Assembly (NCBI GenBank): GCA_947454285.1
Contig: CANGJO010000006.1
Location: forward strand, 1-25,432
Direction of reading: 5' to 3'
DNA length: 25,432 nucleotides
From: Microbacteriaceae bacterium
GTDB lineage: Bacteria; Actinomycetota; Actinomycetes; Actinomycetales; Microbacteriaceae
Shown here: positions 20,930 through 25,432 of the stretch, in pieces
Layout: the number at the start of each line of letters is the position of its first letter
How positions within the stretch are numbered: position 1 is the first letter of the stretch
Notes under the pieces: model-generated
Told to the model about the DNA's origin: nothing
Seen by the model: only the letters and a program-made list of their open reading frames with translations
Databases searched by the model: none
Position numbers and translations under genes: made by a program

Positions 20930-23900
20930 ATGTCCGAAATGTCGCCGTTCGAAAGATTTGGTACCGCACCAGCGGCCCAGGGCCTTTATGACCCTGCTTT
21001 CGATAAAGACGCCTGTGGTTTGGCAATGGTTGCCACGCTGCGCGGTACTCCTGGACATGACATCGTAAAAACCGCACTAACTGCGTTGACCAACCTTGAA
21101 CACCGCGGTGCTGTTGGTTCCGACGCCGGAACTGGTGACGGTGCGGGTATTCTCACTCAGATTCCAGACACATTTTTTAGATCAGTTACCGACTTTGAAC
21201 TTCCGGCTAAGGGCAGCTACGCAGCCGGTCTTGTTTTCATCGAAACCGGCGAGGAGCAGACTCTAGAGGCTGCATTCGAAGGTCTAGCTAAAGAAGAACA
21301 ACTTCAGGTTCTTGGCTGGCGCGAAGTTCCAATCAACCCAAGCGTGCTTGGTGAATTGGCTCGTGCAGCAATGCCAACCATTCGTCAGGTTTTTGTTTCC
21401 GCACCCGATGGCGCAACCGGCATGGACCTTGAGCGTCGCGCGTTCCGACTGCGTAAGCGTTCAGAGCGCAAGCTTGGCGCATATCACCCATCTCTTTCAT
21501 CACGCACCATCGTTTACAAGGGAATGGTTACAACTCTTCAGTTGGAGCCCTTCTACCCAGACCTAAGCAACGAACTCTTTGATTCAACTCTTGCTTTGGT
21601 TCATTCACGATTCTCAACCAACACTTTCCCGTCGTGGCCATTGGCGCACCCCTTCCGCATGATTGCGCACAACGGTGAGATAAACACCGTAAAGGGAAAC
21701 CGCAACTGGATGCGTTCACGCGAATCGCAACTTGCTGCGGACGTTCTTGGTGACATCAAGCAGCTAACCCCAATCATCACCCCAGATGGTTCTGACTCCG
21801 CTTCGTTCGACGAAGTTGTTGAGTTGCTTTACATGTCTGGCCGCAGCTTGCCACACGCCATGATGATGATGATTCCCGAAGCATGGGAAAAGCAGAGCGA
21901 CATCGACGAATCACGCAAGAACTTCTACGAGTACCACTCAATGCTCATGGAACCATGGGATGGTCCAGCAGCAGTCATCTTCACCGATGGTTCACTAGTT
22001 GGTGCAACTCTTGACCGCAATGGTCTTCGTCCTGGTCGCTATCTGGTTACCGAAGATGGTTTGGTTGTGCTGGCATCGGAGATCGGTGTTGCAGAAATTG
22101 ACCCAAGCAAGATTGTTCGCAAGGGCCGTTTGCAGCCTGGTCGCATGTTCCTTGCTGACACCGTTAATGGTCGCCTAATCGATGACGACGAAATCAAGGC
22201 AGAGATTGCTGCGCTTGAACCTTGGGGCGAATGGCTTGAAGGCAACCGCATCAACCTGAAGGATCTTCCTGAGCGAGAGCACATTGCTCACACCGCGTCA
22301 TCGGTAAACCGTCGTCAGCGCACCTTTGGCTACACCGATGAAGAGTTGCGCATTTTGCTTGCACCGATGGCACGTAATGGCATCGAGCCTTTGGGTGCAA
22401 TGGGTTCAGACACGCCAATCGCGGCGATCTCTGACCGTTCACGTTTGCTTTTTGATTACTTCGTTCAGCAGTTCGCACAGGTAACCAACCCGCCACTGGA
22501 CTCAATCCGTGAAGAAGTAGTTACTTCGCTTAGCACCGGCATTGGGCCGGAGCGCAACCTACTCACCGCGACTCCTGAGCACGCTCAGCAAGTTATTTTG
22601 AACTTCCCGGTAATCAGCAACGATGAGCTTGCCAAGATTCAGCACATTGATGAGCGCCCGGGTGTTGGCCAGGCTTACACCGTTCGTGGCACGTACCGTG
22701 TTGAGGGTGGGGCAGAGGCACTAGCTGCACGCATTCGTGAAATCTTCGAAGAGATCGAAACCGCAATTGCGGACGGCTCTACCTACTTGATCCTTTCTGA
22801 CCGCGACAGCAATCGCGACATGGCACCAATTCCATCGCTGCTACTTACCTCGTCCGTGCACCATGCATTGATTCGTGCGGGCTTGCGCACCAAGGTTGGT
22901 CTGGTTGTTGAAGCCGGAGACGTTCGTGAGGTTCACCACGTTGCCGCGCTGATTGGTTACGGCGCAGCCGCCATCAACCCATACCTAGCTTTGGAATCAG
23001 TCGAGCAGATGGTCAAGTCTGGTCAGATCGTTGGAATCGACATCGAGTACGCACAAAAGAACTTGATCAAGGCACTCGGCAAGGGTGTTCTGAAGATCAT
23101 GTCGAAGATGGGCATCTCAACTGTTTCTTCATATGCCGGAGCACAGTGCTTCGAGGCAATTGGTTTGAGTCAGGAATTTGTTGATACCTACTTCACCGGC
23201 ACTACCAGCCAACTTGGCGGTATTGGCATTGAAGTAATCGCTCACGAAATTGCCGACCGTCACTCAAGCGCTTACCCAGTTGACGAAGCACTGAATCCTC
23301 ACGAGTCACTTGAAACAGGTGGTGAGTACCAGTGGCGTCGCAATGGTCCTGCTCACTTGTTTAACCCAGAGACAATTTTCAAACTTCAGCACTCAACTCG
23401 TAGCAAGAGCTATGAGATTTTCCGCGAGTACACAAAGACCGTTGACGACCAAGCAGAAAACTTGATGACTCTGCGCGGTTTGTTCAAGTTGCGTGATGCC
23501 GTTCGCCCTGCTGTGGCAATCGACGAGGTTGAACCTGTTTCATCAATCGTGAAGCGTTTCTCAACCGGCGCGATGTCTTACGGATCAATTTCTCCAGAGG
23601 CTCACGAGACACTTGCGATTGCAATGAACCGCTTGGGTGCCAAGTCAAACACAGGTGAGGGTGGTGAAGACGTAGAACGACTTCTAGACCCAACTCGTCG
23701 TTCGGCTATCAAGCAGGTTGCGTCTGGGCGCTTTGGTGTGACCAGCATGTACCTGACTCATGCCGATGACATTCAGATCAAGATGGCACAGGGTGCCAAG
23801 CCAGGCGAGGGTGGCCAGTTGCCACCGAACAAGGTTTACCCGTGGATCGCAAAGACCCGTCACTCAACTCCGGGTGTTGGTTTGATTTCGCCACCGCCGC

Positions 23901-25432
23901 ACCACGACATTTATTCAATCGAAGACTTGAAGCAATTGATCTTTGACGTAAAGCGCGCAAACCGCACTGCACGAGTGCACGTTAAGTTGGTTTCTCAGGT
24001 TGGTATCGGAACCGTTGCCGCCGGTGTGGCCAAGGCAAAGGCAGACGTAATTTTGGTCTCGGGTCACGATGGTGGAACCGGAGCCAGCCCGCTTAACTCT
24101 TTGAAGCACGCCGGTACCCCTTGGGAGCTTGGCCTAGCCGAAGCACAGCAGACACTTTTGATTAACGGTCTGCGCGATCGCGTATCGGTGCAGGTTGACG
24201 GGCAAATGAAGACCGGCCGTGACGTAATTATTGCCGCGCTGCTCGGCGCCGAGGAATTTGGTTTCGCTACTGCTCCGCTGGTTGTTGAAGGCTGCATCTT
24301 GATGCGCGTTTGCCACCTAGACACTTGCCCGGTTGGTGTTGCTACGCAGAACCCAACTCTTCGCGCTCGTTTCACCGGTCAGGCAGATCACGTGGTTAAT
24401 TTCTTTGAGTTCCTGGCTCAAGAAGTCCGCGAGTATCTGGCAGCTCTTGGCTTCAAGACACTTGATGAGGCAATTGGTCACAGCGAGCTAATCGACGTCA
24501 ATCGCGCTATTCAACACTGGAAGGCCGACGGTCTAGACCTGTCACCAATCCTTGCTTCGCCAACTTTGGCTCCTGGGGCATCTCGTCGTCGCACAACAGT
24601 GCAGGATCACGAACTTGAAAAGCACTTTGACCACAAGCTAATCGCAGCGGCAACGGCAGCGCTTGAAGACGCGCAGGCGGTTGAGATTGAATTGCCAATC
24701 ACAAACGTTGATCAAGCAGTTGGCACAATGCTTGGTAATGAACTAACCAAGCGCTACGGCGCAGACGGTCTGCCTAATGGCACCATCAACGTTCACCTAA
24801 CCGGTTCTGCTGGTCAGTCGTTTGGTGCTTTCGTGCCTAAGGGCATCAAGCTCAACCTTGAAGGCGATTCAAACGACTACGTAGGTAAGGGCCTTTCTGG
24901 TGGAACCATCGTTGTTCGGCCGAACCGCGCCAGCGTGTTCCCGGCTGAGAAGAACATCATCGCTGGAAACGTTATTGGCTACGGCGCGACCTCAGGTGCA
25001 ATGTTCCTTCGCGGAATCGTTGGAGAGCGCTTCCTGGTTCGCAACTCTGGTGTAACTGCAATTGCGGAGGGCTGTGGCGATCACGCACTGGAATACATGA
25101 CCGGTGGAGTTGCAGTAATTCTTGGCCCAACCGGTAGAAACCTTGGCGCTGGTATGTCAGGAGGTGTTGCATTTGTTTACAAGTTGCGCGCCGATCACGT
25201 TAACCACGAGACACTGGCTGCGGGCGAGTTGCACATGAACGATCTCTCAGCTGAAGAAGCACAGCAGTTGCGTGCACTGCTTGAGCAGCATGTTGTTGAA
25301 ACTGATTCAGCTCTGGCCAAGTCGTTGCTGCAGAACTTCGATGCCGAAGTTAAAAACTTCACCACCGTGCTGCCTCGCGACTACGCAAGCGTGCTAAAGA
25401 TTCGCGCGAAGGCAACCGCCGATGGGGTAGAC
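20930..25432 (+). CDS. gltB: Glutamate synthase (NADPH) large subunit, 3'-partial
   Basis: Makes two glutamates from glutamine and 2-oxoglutarate, with electrons from GltD. The frame is open from ATG 20930 to the last base (1501 codons), with only the final tail missing. The class II amidotransferase nucleophile is Cys29 in KDACGLAMV, so a 28-residue propeptide is cleaved. The amidotransferase domain contains LVHSRFSTNTFPSWPLAHP and HNGEINT. The FMN-binding synthase domain has GAKSNTGEGGED and SGHDGGTGASPL. The 3Fe-4S cysteines are 1122, 1128 and 1133 in CILMRVCHLDTCPVG. A C-terminal GXGXG beta-helix domain begins near residue 1260. gltD is expected just downstream. GGAG at 20919-20922 is the ribosome site. 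Confidence 0.97.
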   Translation, partial: MSEMSPFERFGTAPAAQGLYDPAFDKDACGLAMVATLRGTPGHDIVKTALTALTNLEHRGAVGSDAGTGDGAGILTQIPDTFFRSVTDFELPAKGSYAAGLVFIETGEEQTLEAAFEGLAKEEQLQVLGWREVPINPSVLGELARAAMPTIRQVFVSAPDGATGMDLERRAFRLRKRSERKLGAYHPSLSSRTIVYKGMVTTLQLEPFYPDLSNELFDSTLALVHSRFSTNTFPSWPLAHPFRMIAHNGEINTVKGNRNWMRSRESQLAADVLGDIKQLTPIITPDGSDSASFDEVVELLYMSGRSLPHAMMMMIPEAWEKQSDIDESRKNFYEYHSMLMEPWDGPAAVIFTDGSLVGATLDRNGLRPGRYLVTEDGLVVLASEIGVAEIDPSKIVRKGRLQPGRMFLADTVNGRLIDDDEIKAEIAALEPWGEWLEGNRINLKDLPEREHIAHTASSVNRRQRTFGYTDEELRILLAPMARNGIEPLGAMGSDTPIAAISDRSRLLFDYFVQQFAQVTNPPLDSIREEVVTSLSTGIGPERNLLTATPEHAQQVILNFPVISNDELAKIQHIDERPGVGQAYTVRGTYRVEGGAEALAARIREIFEEIETAIADGSTYLILSDRDSNRDMAPIPSLLLTSSVHHALIRAGLRTKVGLVVEAGDVREVHHVAALIGYGAAAINPYLALESVEQMVKSGQIVGIDIEYAQKNLIKALGKGVLKIMSKMGISTVSSYAGAQCFEAIGLSQEFVDTYFTGTTSQLGGIGIEVIAHEIADRHSSAYPVDEALNPHESLETGGEYQWRRNGPAHLFNPETIFKLQHSTRSKSYEIFREYTKTVDDQAENLMTLRGLFKLRDAVRPAVAIDEVEPVSSIVKRFSTGAMSYGSISPEAHETLAIAMNRLGAKSNTGEGGEDVERLLDPTRRSAIKQVASGRFGVTSMYLTHADDIQIKMAQGAKPGEGGQLPPNKVYPWIAKTRHSTPGVGLISPPPHHDIYSIEDLKQLIFDVKRANRTARVHVKLVSQVGIGTVAAGVAKAKADVILVSGHDGGTGASPLNSLKHAGTPWELGLAEAQQTLLINGLRDRVSVQVDGQMKTGRDVIIAALLGAEEFGFATAPLVVEGCILMRVCHLDTCPVGVATQNPTLRARFTGQADHVVNFFEFLAQEVREYLAALGFKTLDEAIGHSELIDVNRAIQHWKADGLDLSPILASPTLAPGASRRRTTVQDHELEKHFDHKLIAAATAALEDAQAVEIELPITNVDQAVGTMLGNELTKRYGADGLPNGTINVHLTGSAGQSFGAFVPKGIKLNLEGDSNDYVGKGLSGGTIVVRPNRASVFPAEKNIIAGNVIGYGATSGAMFLRGIVGERFLVRNSGVTAIAEGCGDHALEYMTGGVAVILGPTGRNLGAGMSGGVAFVYKLRADHVNHETLAAGELHMNDLSAEEAQQLRALLEQHVVETDSALAKSLLQNFDAEVKNFTTVLPRDYASVLKIRAKATADGVD

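Noticed and set aside
1..25432. A hidden defence system, mobile element, CRISPR array or RNA gene
   Set aside because: Every gap is 75 bases or less, all long frames on the + strand are core metabolic or housekeeping genes, and no repeats, transposase motifs or tRNA-like folds were seen.

Overview
The window is 25.4 kb of chromosomal core metabolism from an actinobacterium. I read 22 protein genes, all on the + strand. The order PH-like protein–carA–carB–pyrF–gmk–rpoZ–coaBC–priA–fmt–rsmB–rpe, and then trpE–Trp-associated membrane protein–trpC–trpB–trpA–lgt, follows the actinobacterial (for example mycobacterial) arrangement. A PriA without Walker motifs, a CoaC with the actinobacterial GRLTG-type segment and a small two-helix protein of the DUF6704 type beside trpC point to Actinobacteria and probably Microbacteriaceae. 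Base composition looks close to balanced rather than GC-rich, and spacers are very short. A small-genome freshwater type such as the Rhodoluna/Aquiluna group would fit, but that is inference. I see no mobile element, tRNA, rRNA, CRISPR array or phage gene.

Layout. 1-5606 is the end of a pyrimidine operon: a partial PH-like protein, both carbamoyl phosphate synthase subunits and OMP decarboxylase. 5611-11853 holds housekeeping genes: guanylate kinase, RNA polymerase omega, CoaBC, PriA, Met-tRNA formyltransferase and 16S rRNA m5C methyltransferase. 11871-14830 holds ribulose-phosphate epimerase followed by hisE, hisG, hisF and hisI. 14823-19980 is a trp cluster: trpE, two small membrane proteins, trpC, trpB, trpA. 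19994-20854 is lgt, and 20930 to the window end is gltB, which lacks only its last few codons.

The genes are tightly packed. Many overlap by 1-17 bases or are separated by under 10, and the largest non-coding gap is 75 bases (lgt to gltB). No stretch above 300 bases lacks a gene. Internal promoters are suggested before hisE (a good -35/-10 pair placing the transcript start on the ATG), before the DUF6704-like gene (an extended -10) and before gltB, where a promoter candidate overlaps a possible terminator hairpin. Five genes appear to start with TTG and one with GTG. Metabolically, the pyrimidine, histidine and tryptophan routes all draw on PRPP and glutamine, Rpe works in the pentose phosphate supply, and GltB makes glutamate from glutamine.

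I found no clearly novel system. The points worth a second look are the possible leaderless starts, the absence of mihF and metK from their usual slots, the conserved proteins of unknown role inside the pyr and trp operons, and the promoter/hairpin overlap before gltB.
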